From Adiantum capillus-veneris (taxonomy: Eukaryota; Streptophyta; Polypodiopsida; Polypodiales; Pteridaceae): DNA of 64,000 nucleotides. The stretch covers positions 24,466,896 through 24,530,895 of the forward strand of contig CM043960.1 of the NCBI GenBank assembly GCA_014529385.2, written 5' to 3'. Both the position numbers and the translations under genes were made by a program. This document shows positions 42,264-54,125 of the stretch, piece by piece (position 1 is the first letter of the stretch; the number at the start of each line of letters is the position of its first letter). A model generated the notes under the pieces. The model ran no database searches, was not told the DNA's origin, and was given only the letters and a program-made list of their open reading frames with translations.

Positions 42264-43696
42264 TATGGTGACCGCGGAGAGCACGACGGCTTTGAGAGCT
42301 TCGAGGCGATAGCTCGCTCTCTCTCGACGGTGGAGAGATTAAGAAAGCTTGGAAGCTTTGTGAGAATGCAATGGGAGCTTGTGAGCTCAGTTGAGAGTGA
42401 TGTATGCTCTTGTGGAAGCTCAGAAAGGAGTGTGGAAGATTGTGTGTAAGTGAAGGTGCTGCCCTAAAACTGTGTGCGCAGTAGCACTGTTTTCATATTC
42501 GTTTTTCTCCTTGTAGAATGAATATCTGAGAATTCTACAACTTTGCAGAAGAAACTTTTTGCAAATTCCTCACCGTTTTGCTGATATTCAGCTCAGACTG
42601 ACTGTATACAGAAATTCCAGATTTTTTGTTGTCGCATTGTGTGCGAGTTTGATGCACTTTTCGAAGCACGGGAGATGCTTGAAATTGACTGCATAAATTC
42701 TGAGCTGAAGATGCAATTGCATCTTGTGTTAAGCTTGTGGTTGAGGGTTTTTTGGTAGACTTGGGCAACGAAGTACGGAGGCGTTTACACACCACCGAGG
42801 CGGTCTCTTGAGAGACGCAGTTTTTTGGAGCACACAGGTGGAGCTTCTTTCACTGGTTTTCACAGGATACTTTGGCAGTGATTTTGTGCTTGGATTCATG
42901 GTCTTTGCGGATGGTTTGCATATGGTTATGGCGCATGGTTGATGCCCCTCATACATGCATTTTGGCGAGCACTTTCAAGTGCCGGTGAGCTCTCTTGAGA
43001 GCATTGTTTTCGCATTGATCAAGTTTCTGGATTGCAAATCTTTTGGCACTTGCTTATGCGCGGTCACTCCGTTGATGTGCGTTGAGTGCAGATTGCCATT
43101 GTATGTGAAAATGTGGAGCCATTTTGGCATTTCTACTCATTGGCATTGAGTAGTGTTATGGTTTATGGTAGAGATTGTACTTGAGTTTTTTGCTCAGTTT
43201 TCAGGGGAAATTCTGTCCGATTTTTCCCAGATTCTCGCCATAGTTTGTGATCGAGTGTTTACTCTCACTTTGACATGTTTTGTCAGTTTGGACACAGTTT
43301 TGTGTTTTTTGTATCCACTCTCGCAAGAGTGAGGAGTTGTGTATCTTTCTTTGCTTGAGACAGTGGTTTGCTCTCGGGTGGGAGAGTCTTGTGATCTCGA
43401 GCATTGTTTGCCATAGTTTTGCAGAGCTTATGCATGTATGTTCAGTGTAGTTTGATGCACATTGATTGCTCATTGTATTGAGCTTGCATGACAATGGTTA
43501 TTTTGTGTTGATAGCCATTGTGCATCGAAACTCTGGCGAAATTTTCCTAGGAGTTTTATGTGTATCATTTATGCGATCTAGGTAGAGATTGCGGGTTGCA
43601 CTCAGCATTTGCGTGCGGTGTTCTCTGTAGGTGGGATATTTGTGCATGTGTATGCATCGATACCGCATAGTGTGGGCTTGGTGATTACCTCACAGA
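42264..43696 (+). other. C2 5' leader, no convincing gene
   Basis: Colinear with the C1 leader at high similarity. Its short frames are kept in both copies, which shared ancestry explains. Confidence 0.6.
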
Positions 43697-45523
43697 TTGC
43701 AGTGTGATACTAGAGCAAGCGAGGCTTGTATTGACATTGCGGGAGCTCTATTTTGGAGTGTGTCTCACAGGTTTTACATTGTGTTTCTAGCCATATTTGT
43801 AGACAATTTCCAAGTGTTGTTGGTGAGGTGGTTTTGCTTTCTAGTTTGCTACATTGTGCTCATGGCAGAGACAGGTGATCGCTCATATTATGATCTCTCC
43901 GAAATGTGCATGTTTGATGGGTCAGACTTTGCAGCATGGAGAGAGTGTATGCTTGATGCATTAACACAGCGAGGGTTGCATTGACCATTGAGTGGTGATG
44001 CAGGTAGACCTTCAAACATGTCTCACGATCAATGGCAGGAGCTAGAGGAGATAGCACTATCTACACTCTCTTTGCACCTTGCGGAATCTGTATATGCTCT
44101 TGTTATGTATGAGACTACTTCGAGAGCACTTTGGCGCAGATTACATGATATGTATGATAGATCTGAGTCATCACAGACTTGTGTGAGACATGTACATTCA
44201 CGAGCACGCCGACAGGTGACATGTTGGTATTGTGGTCATTCTGGACACGTTAGACGGCGCTGTTTTCATCGTATGCGACATCGTAGGAGACATGGCAGTC
44301 TCAGAGATGTATGTAGTGATTCCATGGACTCAGTTGCTTTGACAGTTGAGGCAGATGTAGTGTCGGAGTATACTAGTGACGGGGATGTCACTTTTACCTT
44401 GAGCTATGCACGAGATGCTATACATGTGGATAGTGCACTCCCTTCGCATTGGTTGCTAGACACAGATGCTATGTTTCATGTCACGCCGGATCGTGAATGG
44501 TTTTGTAGCTATTCTAGCGGGATGCTTGGCAGTGTACGTTTGACCGATGGATTGGTGCATGCGATAGCAGGTGCAGGAGATGTGAGACTGTCATTACCGA
44601 GTGGTGCATCTTACTTGTTATGACATGTGTGCTATGTACCAGATTTGATAGTGAGTTTGATCTCGATTGGTCAGCTTAGAGATTGTGGATGTCAGATTTC
44701 GCTACGAGAGCGAGATTTTGTGATGCATTTGGGTTCGCTAGTGATTGCGAGAGGTGCCAGGAGTGGTACGGGTTACCCATTGCATGTGGATCACGGGAGA
44801 GACGGTGTTGTCTCTGTGATCATGCAACCAGGTAGAGAGCGAGAGAGCAGGCGAGTCTCTTTTGCTTGTGGGTTACAGTATGCTTTGCATGGAGTGCAGA
44901 GCAGTGACCTTATTGTGCAGGTTGCGTCTACGGATGCACAGGTAGAGCGGGACAGCTCTAGTGCGTCACAGATGGATGAGTCATCATAGGTGATGACACA
45001 AATGACTCACATGGATGCTGAGATGTCGGCTATTGTGGAGTCATTTCTTGATATGCTTATGCCCGAGATTGATGCAGATTCAGGACAGATGGATACTCCT
45101 GGTACACATGTGATCTGTGGTGGGCACGAGGAGTCACTCCAGAGCTCGGAGTCAGAGTGCCATGGTCTCTATGATAGGGGACAGGATTGCCATGAGTTGA
45201 GTTCTGAGTTGGGGGTGGCAGAGGTTGCCAAGGTTGCATCAACGTTCGGTGTCCTCATGTACGAGATGCTGATCTTGAGGCCCGACATAGCAGCTGTAGT
45301 GGGAGCATTTGCAGCAGGGTTGATTAGTTGTTCGATGACTGATCTCGGCATAGATCATAGGGGAGGTTTGCAGGTATTGGACCAATACTTGTAGGAGTGC
45401 ATGAGCTCTTGTAGACTCTTTGCAGAGCTTGGAGCTAGCTCTATGTGGCTTCCGCAGCGGGATGTTTGTCTATCAGTAGAGCCGGATGCACTAGCTCATC
45501 GAGAGTCAGTGGGCATAGGTTGA
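43697..45523 (+). pseudogene. C2 gag/protease-like polyprotein, four stops
   Basis: A single frame equivalent to C1, from the hydrophobic upstream segment, through the likely ATG at 43862 (MAETGDRSYYDL), to SVGIG and TGA at 45521. Stops: TGA 43982 and TGA 44621 (both Arg CGA-type positions in C1), TAG 44987 and TAG 45392. Visible parts: capsid region, zinc knuckle CWYCGHSGHVRRRC, protease-like WLLDTDAMFHVTPD (D-T-D in place of D-S/T-G), strand SLISIGQLRDCG, a linker shorter than in C1, and the RT-connection stub LMYEMLILRPDIAAVVGAF. Integrase and RT palm are absent, as in C1. Confidence 0.88.
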
Positions 45524-45587
45524 GAGAATATCTCACCTTCTATTAGTTGTACACTAGTAGATCTTGCTTAAAGGCACATTGGCCTTT

Positions 45588-45598
45588 AAGTGGGAGGT
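45588..45598 (+). other. C2 polypurine tract
   Basis: AAGTGGGAGGT adjoins the 3' LTR. Confidence 0.75.
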
Positions 45599-45789
45599 TG
45601 TTGGGGTTAAGGCCTATGTGCCTTGACCGGTCGCCCAGGTCATGGGCGCCCGCCCACTGTTACCCTATACTTATAGTGAGTATATTGTATAGGGGGAGCT
45701 GCCACTTCACAGTCTCCCCACCCACATCGTGTGTGTATCTCCTTTTCTCTCTCTCACTCTCCGTCTGTGGTGCTCCCCGATCCCCTTCA
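45599..45789 (+). repeat. C2 3' LTR
   Basis: 191 bp, nearly identical to the 5' LTR, ends CCCCTTCA, followed by CCTTA. Confidence 0.93.
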
Positions 45790-46225
45790 CCTTACTCTTC
45801 TTTAAAATGTTGATCCCTTCTCTCTCGGCTCACTTAGTTTGTTTTTCTACCCAGGTAGAGCAATATCCAGGTATAGAGGAACCCCTTATTCTTCTTTAAA
45901 ATGTTGATCCCTTCTCTCTTGGCTCACTTAGTTTGTATGGAGAGCAATGCCCAGGTATAGAGGAACCCTTTACCCTAATGTCTTCTGCAAGAATAATCTC
46001 TCTATGGTTTGATAATGGCATGCCTATGTATCATGATCAATTTCTAGCTTTTTCTTCTCATTAACCTAGAAATGGTATTCTTTTCTCCATTTGTTACCCT
46101 TTTGAAGATTCATTGTCTTTTGTAACCTACACACACACTCGTGGTGATAGTAATTGTTATTGATTACCTATCATCTTTAAAACGTTGATCCCTTCTCTCT
46201 CGACTTACTTAGTTTGTTTTTTCAC
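45790..46225. repeat. Direct repeats right of C2
   Basis: Two partial copies of the TTTAAAATGTTGATCCC...GAGGAACCC unit (about 45800-45890 and 45896-45970), then a longer copy of 41796-42040. Confidence 0.7.
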
Positions 46226-46906
46226 GGGCAAGCTTAGGTGGATGGGCTGCTGCACGTGCAGCCCTATGTTATGATGGTAGCCTACTGGCTCCTCCCTCTA
46301 TTGTGCAAGGCCTACTTCTTTGCATCAAAGATCCATCTTTCCATAAAACTCTGATGGATGCATATAAGGCCACTTTCGCTTTGGATGAAACCACTGATTT
46401 ACTAGTACTTGCTCAATTGGATATCCCGGCTTGGTTCAATATTTATGCTTTGGCTAAATATAGCCCTGTTTTGTTGATGTGTCAAGGCTCATGGATATTG
46501 CTGCTAATCTTGGGAATATCCAAGATGATGATGGCAGGGAACACCATGAATGGCTTGAAAACTCCCCTCATATTATGCGGAAGTTTATGGATATGCATGG
46601 AAAAAAGCTTCATAACGACCGCCTTATCAAGCAGAGGAAGAATCATCTACTCCGAGGGGCCCCTTCCTTGTCTATATCACCTCCCACTGCATCTTCAAAT
46701 TGGTTGATCCCTGACGGTCTTGATGAAGATGAGGTAGCTATTACTACACAAAACTTCTCCATGAATATCCCCACACTTGGTATTGCTAAGAAACCCTTTG
46801 AAACCTACACCGACCCGTTGTCGTGCTGCTCCACTTCCATGATGGGAAAAAGAGCAAATAAATACAAGTTAATCTTCTTTGAAGCCTACAAATTTACTAA
46901 GCAGTG
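46226..46906 (+). pseudogene. Coding-like region of unknown family, one frameshift
   Basis: Two overlapping frames join near 46475. The first carries GGWAAARAALCYDGSLL and LDIPAWFNIYALAKYSP. The second continues LMDIAANLGNIQDDDG to TNKYKLIFFEAYKFTKQ-like sequence and TGA at 46905. Composition and the joined frame look like real protein. I do not recognise it. It may be the N-terminal part of G2 gag or a captured host segment. Confidence 0.4.
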
Positions 46907-47089
46907 ATCAGGGCTTGTTAAAATGCCAAGTTTTATGGTTAATGTATGCGAGATGCGGCTTTAAAGGGCCAACAAATGCCTCACTGATGCTAAAAAGGAG
47001 TATGCTTAAGGTGACCACAGGTGAGAGATTATGATCTAGAACTGCAGTGCTTGAAGTGCTCTATCGGCTTGTCTTTACAGCTCATCAAT

Positions 47090-48242
47090 TGGAGCTACGG
47101 TGAAAAAGTTATGACAGTTTGCATTTGATGAATTTATCGAGGAATTCTCACAAAGGGAGATAGCTCATAATATCGTCTCACAAATCCATAAATTCAAACA
47201 GAAAGATGGGGAATCTGTACGAAAGGCATACCTAAGACTAAAAAGATATGTTAAGTTCTGTCCTGTGGAAGAATTGCCAACTCAGTCTAGACTTATGCTT
47301 ATATTCATCCAAGGACTAAGGAATGCGGATCTCAGAAAGACTTACATATGAAGAGGAGCACGACGTTGAATGAGTTGACCAAGGAGGCTCTTTACCTTGT
47401 GGACAATTGTGCGGTCTACAAAGAGGGGGAGTTCAAGGACCTTGACAACGATTCATCTTCACAACAAAGTGGAAGCAAATCTTCCAAGACAGCACCGAAA
47501 GGAGAAGTAGCTGTAAACCAAGAGCTGCTTGTAGATGAAGTGCTAAAAAAGATTAACTTGTACGCCAAACCCTAGGCTAAACAGCCCAAGTGGTGTGCTA
47601 TTGAACAAAAATGGACAAACCATGGGACAGAGGAATGTTATTATAACAAGGGATATGTGAGAGAGAGACCTTACGCTCCCCAAGCTCCGGTAGCTTCTCC
47701 TCAGTTCACCGATGCCTAGGTATCAAGCAGGCAACCTACCAGGACCTGTAGGTGTAGAAAGACCACAACCGGTGTTGGGGCAACAACCACCCCTACCAGG
47801 ATTACGACCAGTCGGTATAAGATACACACCAACCGTAACCGAATCAGAGGATAAGGCTTTGGTACTTATGCATGCATATTATGAAGATCCCAATGGATAT
47901 GCGGAAAACTCTGTCTATTATCCACCGGAAGAACCCTCGACACCAGAACCATGGAGCATGATAGGAAGTACAGGACCACCACCAGCTGCACAGGTAGCAA
48001 GAGAAGGAAGATATAGCTTAGATGAACGAACATTGTTGTTCATAGCTAACAAAGTCATGGGCGGACAGAGACATGCATACCAACAAAGAGGAGCTCAAGG
48101 AGCACCTCAACAACCCAAGGGACCCTGCTACAAGTGTGGTGGAGACCATTGGCTAACAGACTGTCCTCATGATGAAATCATTAGAGTCAACGCATATTGC
48201 ATCGAGTGTGGAGTTACTCATTTGATTCCCGATTGCCCTTAA
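47090..48242 (+). pseudogene. G2 gag with tandem zinc knuckles (decayed)
   Basis: A retrotransposon gag capsid block lies at 47115-47350 (DEFIEEFSQREIAHNIVSQ, RKAYLRLKRYVKFC, IQGLRNADLRKTY), TGA at 47349, then a Lys/Ser-rich stretch and TAG at 47573. After a frame change at about 47710 an open 176-codon piece contains a Pro-rich region and two Cx2Cx4Hx4C knuckles: CYKCGGDHWLTDC (about 48127) and CIECGVTHLIPDC (about 48200). The end of this frame is TAA 48240. Confidence 0.75.
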
Positions 48243-48458
48243 AACCTGAGCAAAAGAGCAAAAACCACCTTGAACATGCTAGAAACAGTACCTTCCAGTG
48301 GAGGGTCGGAAAATGAAACAATCATACCTATTTAGGCGGTAACATGAGCCCAAGCTCAAAGAATGACGAACGAACCCATAGTTGAAGAGCCAAAAACCGA
48401 TGCCCAAAGTTCAGAAACAAAAAATTAGAGAAGCACTTAGAAAGCTAGAAAGGCGCGT

Positions 48459-48878
48459 ATGAAAGCCAGGAAAGAACGAGAGCACACAGCTCTATTTGAG
48501 GAGTTGAAACATACAAAGGATAGATTAGAGCGGTTAGAGGATCTAGCTAGCTTAAGTTCACACACCACGGCAACCATAGGACCCAAGGAAATAGCAGAGC
48601 CCAAAAGTGCAGGATCAGGAGGATCTGTACTAGCAGACAAGGTAAATGAGCAGTTGGATGCGCTTCTAAAAGCTTATGAAGCCAGACTCAAAAAGAACCA
48701 AACCCAAGAGCAAATATGGATGACTTATCCATATGCGGAAATAGAAAAACAAAGGTTGGAAATGTGTAAAAAGATAATTGAAACAGCTCAATCATTGATG
48801 GAAGACCCGCTGGGTAAACCTGCAAATTTGCATGAAGCACCAGCTCCAACCCCTATCCATCCAACTTTAGAGGAATGA
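48459..48878 (+). pseudogene. G2 linker, coiled-coil-like
   Basis: 139 open codons, charged and Leu/Lys/Glu-rich (ELKHTKDRLERLEDLASLSS), probably a helical segment between gag and protease. It ends at TGA 48876. The next frame starts at 48936. No catalytic motif is present. Confidence 0.5.
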
Positions 48879-48935
48879 GTAGAAACAAAGGAAAGACTCA
48901 CTAACACCTATGAGTCCATAAGAGAGCCTATCATA

Positions 48936-50144
48936 GTGCCAAATACAACAGATGAGGCAAGTGACGGGTTCCAGCCTAAAACATTGACAGAAATGGGTAA
49001 GGACTGTAGCGGTCTAGATGATCTGTGGAAGAAAATCCGTGAGGCCAACGAGGCTAACAGGATGAGTAACCACATGAATAGCAAGAGAAAAGAGAAGAAC
49101 GTGATCTCACCTCCTATTGAAGAATTTGAGGCAAGGTCACAAATGAACTTTGAGATACATTCACAATGGGGAGATCAGGGATCAATTAGTTCGGGGCACA
49201 GCCAACCAAACTCGTTGAAAACTTTAACTTCTTACCTAGGAGAGTATGAGGCCAAGTTTGAAGTGAGAGCAATCCCATCTCAAAGACTTTCTTCTAACAA
49301 AGTGATGGATTCACAAGGATTGATTGAGTTATTGTCCATCCCGGTGGCATGCACAATCACATTAGCAGAATTCCTAAGGTTACGACCAAACGTGTGGACC
49401 ACAGTAGGTAAATGCTTAGAAAAATTTGGAGTGAGAGACCCCACCTTGAGGCTACTAGAAGGGATCAAAGAGTTGGACAGGCCTCAACTAAACACTAGGC
49501 CAGTACCATTAAACAAGGTTGGAGAGTATTGCAAGGGAGAAGATGGAAACACCACGCTACCAGTAGAATTGCAAGGAGTAGTTTCGAAAGCTATTCTTGA
49601 CAGTGGAGCGGGAGTTGCTATCGCCACCAAGGAAATCTGGAAAAAATGGGGAAAACCATCTTTAAGAGCTACCAGAATGAAATTGCAATTGGTATACGGG
49701 TTCATGGAGAAGCCTCTAAGACTCTTAGAAAAAGTGATTGTCACTTCCTGCGGGATCGAGTATGAGCATACACTTGCGATAGTCGATTTCGACAAAAAGA
49801 ACAATTATGAGATCAGCTTGGGAAGACCATTCATGCGACAATTGAAGATGGTCCAAGATTGGGGTTACGACCACATATACCTCAAACATGGCGAGTCAAC
49901 GACTAAAATACACCTGAAAGACCATAGTTACAAAAATGTAAACCAAACACCTGTGGAAGAGTTTGATTCAGCTACAGTAGCAGGATCAGAACTCCCAGCA
50001 TGGTTAGGACAACAAAAAGAGCTATGGATGTGCGGAGCTTCACATTGTGGAAGCTTAAGAAGAGAGGAATTCATCTTAGAAAGAGAGATAGAGGACGAGG
50101 AGTATATTCCGGAACCTTTCCTGAAGATGCCTTGGAACCTCTAG
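48936..50144 (+). pseudogene. G2 aspartic protease region
   Basis: 402 open codons. The first half is a polar linker. The protease core is AILDSGAGVAIATKEIW (about 49597), an intact D-S-G, followed by the strands VIVTSCGIEYEHTLAIVDF and SLGRPFMRQLKMVQDWGYDH, characteristic of this gypsy group. The RT N-terminal region lies in a different frame from about 50100. The best preserved part of G2. Confidence 0.8.
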
Positions 50145-50611
50145 AATGGAAACACATACTAGCAACATTGGATGTTTGTACCATTACAGATAGTCCAACA
50201 ACAAAATTTTGCGATAAGGATGGCTTTGATGTGCTACCCTACTACATGGTAAGCATTATACTAGGAGAAGATGAGACTATGGAACAACCAGAACAAGAAG
50301 AGTTTTATAACTCCTCTGAACATCTGGAAGTAAATGATGATGCAAATAATGAGTGTTCAGACACCTCAAGTGAGCGTGGAAGGGAAACCGAGAATATCAA
50401 ATTTTATGATTTTGCTAATCAACACCCTAGACGCCAAGAACGCTATAGGAGGAAACGAGCAGGAAACAAAGTGAGAAAGAACCTGATGCCCAGGATAAAA
50501 GGTAAAACTCACTATTTGATGCTTGTAAAAGCAGAGGATTGTATAAAAGATCAAATATCAGGAAGATTCTCAAAAGATCAAAGGGAAAGCACGCGAGAGG
50601 AAATAAAATAG
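50100..50611 (+). pseudogene. G2 spacer between protease and RT
   Basis: In a new frame from about 50100: EDALEPLEWKHILATLDV, then an acidic linker and a basic QERYRRKRAGNK stretch, ending at TAA 50609. It has no recognised domain but lies in order between protease and RT. Adenine-rich sequence follows to 50720. Confidence 0.5.
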
Positions 50612-50722
50612 GAACGAAAAGCTAAAACAGAAACAAAATCACAAAACTCTCAAAAATAAAAAAAAGAAACAACAAAAGACCAAGAGTGGACCAAACTGGA
50701 GAGTAAACAGAAATACCAAGAA

Positions 50723-52091
50723 TTGAAATGGTCTTTATGTGAGATATGGACTGCTGAAGAAGATAGTGATGGTAAAGGGGAGTCAGAGAAAGGAAACATG
50801 AATGTACCATCACACTATCGGAAATTTACCATCCAGGACAGAAAAATCATCATGACGCCACCAATCAGGGAAAGAACCAACCAAGAATCTTACGATGGGC
50901 CAGAAAATGCAAAAAGAATAGACCTCACGGATCCATGTGAAAAGCCTCAGCCGGTCTATATAGCAAACGATTTAGAGCCTGAAGAAGAAGAACGGCTAAC
51001 ACAACTTCTCAAGAAATATAAAGATGTGTTTGCATGGTCCTATACAGACCTCAAAGGAGTTGATCCATCGATATGCCAACATACAATACCTTTGAAATCG
51101 GATGCAAAACCTAGCAAACAACGTACTTATACATATAATGATAGATTTGCTAAACGAATCAAAGAAGAGATTGATAAGCTGATGGAAGCTAAATTCATCT
51201 ATGAAATTGAACATACAGATTGGGTGTCACCCATTGTGGTAGTTCCCAAAAAGAATGGAAAATTGCGAGTGTGTGTAAACCTCAAAAAGGTAAATGCAGC
51301 CACCATAAGGGATAATTATCCCTTGCCAATCACAGAACATGTAGTTGAGCGGGTGGCCGGAAAACGGGCTTATTCCTTTCTGGATGGGTTTTCAGGATAC
51401 AACCAACTGGCAAGTGCAAGGGAGGATCAACACAAAACAGCGTTTGCCACAGAATGGGAAATTTATGCGTATCGAGTTATGCTGTTTGGCTTAACTAATG
51501 CCCCAGCTACTTTCCAAAGGTTAATGATGCACACGTTCAAAGAATACCTGAGAATATTCTTAGAAATATACATGGATGATCTTTGTATACACTCTCTTCT
51601 ACGAGAGGAACATATTGATCATTTGCAAAAGGTATTTGAAAAATGATGGACATATCGAATCTATCTTAACCCAGAAAAGTGTATCTTTATGGTTAAGCAA
51701 GGCCGCATCTTAGGACACATTGTCTCAAGAAATGGCATAATCACTGACCTAAACAAATTCAAAGTCATAGTAGACCTACCCAAGCCTACTAATGCCAAAC
51801 AAGTGCAATCCTTCATGGGCCGCTGCGGATATTATCGAAGATTCATATACATGTATGCAGTCATTGCACAACCTCTGTATCGTTTGCTAGTCAATTTCGA
51901 TTGGACCGAGGAGTGTGAAACTTCATTCCAAAAGCTGAAGGAAAACCTTATATCAGCACCCGTACTTAAAGCACCGGATTGGGAAAAGATATTCCATGTT
52001 CACATTGATGCTTCTTCATATGCAATCGGGAGTATTCTGGCTCAACCTGGAGACGGAACAATGGATTTTCCAGTGTGTTATGCAAGCCAAC
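50723..52091 (+). pseudogene. G2 reverse transcriptase and start of RNase H
   Basis: RT fingers: LLKKYKDVFAWSYTDLKGVD, then EHTDWVSPIVVVPKKNGKLR, NYPLPITEHVVERVAGKR, FLDGFSGYNQLASAREDQHK, YAYRVMLFGLTNAPATFQ and the catalytic loop YMDDLCIHS (51570-51596). TGA at 51644 and a frame change are followed by GRILGHIVSRNGI, MGRCGYYRRFI and the RNase H start VHIDASSYAIGSILAQ, ending where G3 is inserted. RT motifs are complete, so G2 decayed late. Confidence 0.9.
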
Positions 52092-52470
52092 TGTCATAAT
52101 AATCAATATCTAATTCTCCTAAATGATTTTCTCATGTTAAACTGATCATTTAATATGGGGAAGTGCCAGGGGAGCAAAAGCTAGAATATTGGTTAAGCTA
52201 GCAGACCGGCCACAGTACGGATCCAAAGGAGGGAAAATAGGGATCCAAAGGGGAGGGCCATCTGCAGAAGAACCATGTGCAACAATGGGCTAAAAAGACC
52301 CTAAGGTTTAGCCCATTAAAACTTTCAAAATGCTAAGGTTCCAAAATTCAAAGGTTGTGTCCAAAGGTCAACCTTAAGGGAATTGGATGCTTTGTGTGTG
52401 ACCAAAAAAGTCTTTGAATATCCCTACATAGGAGGGGGCGAGCCTAGCAAGTAGGGGATGAGAGAGAAGG

Positions 52471-52514
<44 letters not shown>

Positions 52515-53708
52515 GCTCCCTTTACACAAAGGGAATGAGGGACACATGTCAGCTCCCTAGGCCAGATGCCCACAAGGTGTACCCAATTCCTATTGGATGA
52601 CCCTTGAAGTGGACCAATGAGAATTAGGCTAGAGTAAATTTAGCCTAATTAATTTTAAAACACTTAATAAAAAGAACCAATGAAAATTAAGTCTCTTGGA
52701 TGATTATTGGACAGCCCGTGAAGGGGTCCAATAGGAATTGAGCAGTCCAATGGGCCACTTAATTCTTATTGGTCAGAATGGGGAAAGGTCCAATGGGGAT
52801 TTAATTCATTTAAATCAAATAAGTTTAATTGATTAAGCTCTCACAAAAGGGGAAAGGGGGACACATGTCAGAAGGCTATCACTTATGCTGCTTAATAGCC
52901 ATTGGCTTGACTTGGGGAGGTCCAATGGGGAGCCTGCAAGAGCAAATAGCAAGAGGGCTCGCCCAAGAGAGAGAGGGGCTGATTTTTGCAAGGCATTATC
53001 ACACACACACTCATGCAATCTCATGTGTGAAGAAAGAGAATACTATCTCTTCCCAAGCTTTAATGGAGAGCTCATCACCTACTCCAAGCTTGTGAGATAG
53101 AAGCTTACATCGACACACTCTTGGCTTGTGGATGCAAATCCAACCACGAGCCAAGCTTCAATTCATGCTCATCTCCTCTATCAAGCTAATTACTAAGCTA
53201 AAACTATGCTAATATGAGTGATTATGTGAGGAGATGTACATCGTTCTCGTAAGATACTCCTTCTTCCTCTCAATCTACTCTCATACCCTGCTAGCTCTCA
53301 CCATCTTTGAAGGTGTGTGAGTTCTTGGGTCTGAGAACGGGGATAATTAAAGTTTTGTTTACTAAGTGTTTTGCTTAGTGCATGAAGCTTTCATCTTCAT
53401 TGCACTAGCTAGTCTTGAAGGAACACAAAGAATTGTATTGTACAATGTCTCTCTTGATGGGAGAAACCATAATACAAAGCCTTTTGGAGGGGGGACCGGC
53501 TCCATGCAAATCCGGTCCTCAGCTGTTGTCAATAGCTTAATTTCTCTCTCTTTTGAAAGTATTGTTGATGCTATCTAACTAGGCTTTTTGTTGCTCTCTC
53601 CACCCAAGCACTCTTGTAATTCTCATTAGGAATCTATTCTAATGAAATGCCCACTATGTTCATGCTAATTTCCGCTACACACAAGTTTTTAGGCCATTAA
53701 ATGTTACA
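52092..53708 (+). repeat. G3 5' LTR (1,617 bp)
   Basis: TGTCATAAT to TGTTACA. It contains a CA run (52472-52513). The solo LTR at 36956-38568 and the visible 3' LTR match it; the latter has a short deletion after GTGCCAGGGG. Short open frames inside are not genes. Confidence 0.92.
52472..52513. repeat. (CA)n microsatellite
   Basis: About 21 CA units inside the G3 LTR. Confidence 0.95.
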
Positions 53709-53709
53709 T

Positions 53710-53721
53710 TGGTATCAAAGC
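53710..53721 (+). other. G3 primer-binding site
   Basis: TGGTATCAAAGC, of initiator-Met type, one base after the LTR. A 404-base leader then runs to the gag ATG with nothing else recognised. Confidence 0.88.
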
Positions 53722-54125
53722 ACAAGGTTTCTCTTTTCTTGCTCAAGAAGGGAGGTCCTCAAGCTAGCTATAAATGGTTGGTATTATTAATTGCCTGTGA
53801 GTAAGTAGAATAGGGATTTTTCAGCCTTGCAGTGCGCCTGCCTTTGTGCAGTTAACGGGGCATCACCGTCGAGAGCTATGGTCTTAATAGTGGAGTCCTA
53901 CGGGGCTTGCCTACGGCTTAACCATTAGTGAGCTATTAGAAGCTTGACAGGAGCTGGTGTTGTTTTGGTGTCGAAAGAACCTCTCTTCTATTCCTTGCAA
54001 TTAATGGTATTTGAGCCGCGGGTACAGTAGCTTGAGTGCTTTTTCTACAGGGGTAAAGAGGAGTAGCAACTAGGGCTTGAAGTACCAAAGTACACCTAAA
54101 AAGTTTACACCTAAAAGTTGTTAGA

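Larger units (their letters stand above)
42059..45789 (+). mobile_element. C2: second copy of the TR-GAG-like copia family
   Basis: 191-bp LTRs at 42059-42249 and 45599-45789. Target duplication CCTTA is exact at 42054-42058 and 45790-45794. It is colinear with C1: primer site, 1.4-kb leader, gag, zinc knuckle, protease-like region, RT stub. Four in-frame stops interrupt the frame that is open in C1. Confidence 0.92.
46226..52091 (+). mobile_element. G2: Ty3/gypsy element, gag to RNase H, cut by G3
   Basis: Order gag, two zinc knuckles, protease, RT, then RNase H ending in VCYASQL at 52091, where the G3 LTR begins. CCAAC (52087-52091) is the expected left target duplication of G3. The remainder lies beyond the right edge. 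No 5' LTR of G2 is recognised, so the left limit is uncertain. Confidence 0.75.

Noticed and set aside
42189-42449. 86-codon frame across the C2 LTR and primer site
   Set aside because: It spans the primer-binding site and has no recognised domain. The matching C1 frame is kept by common descent.
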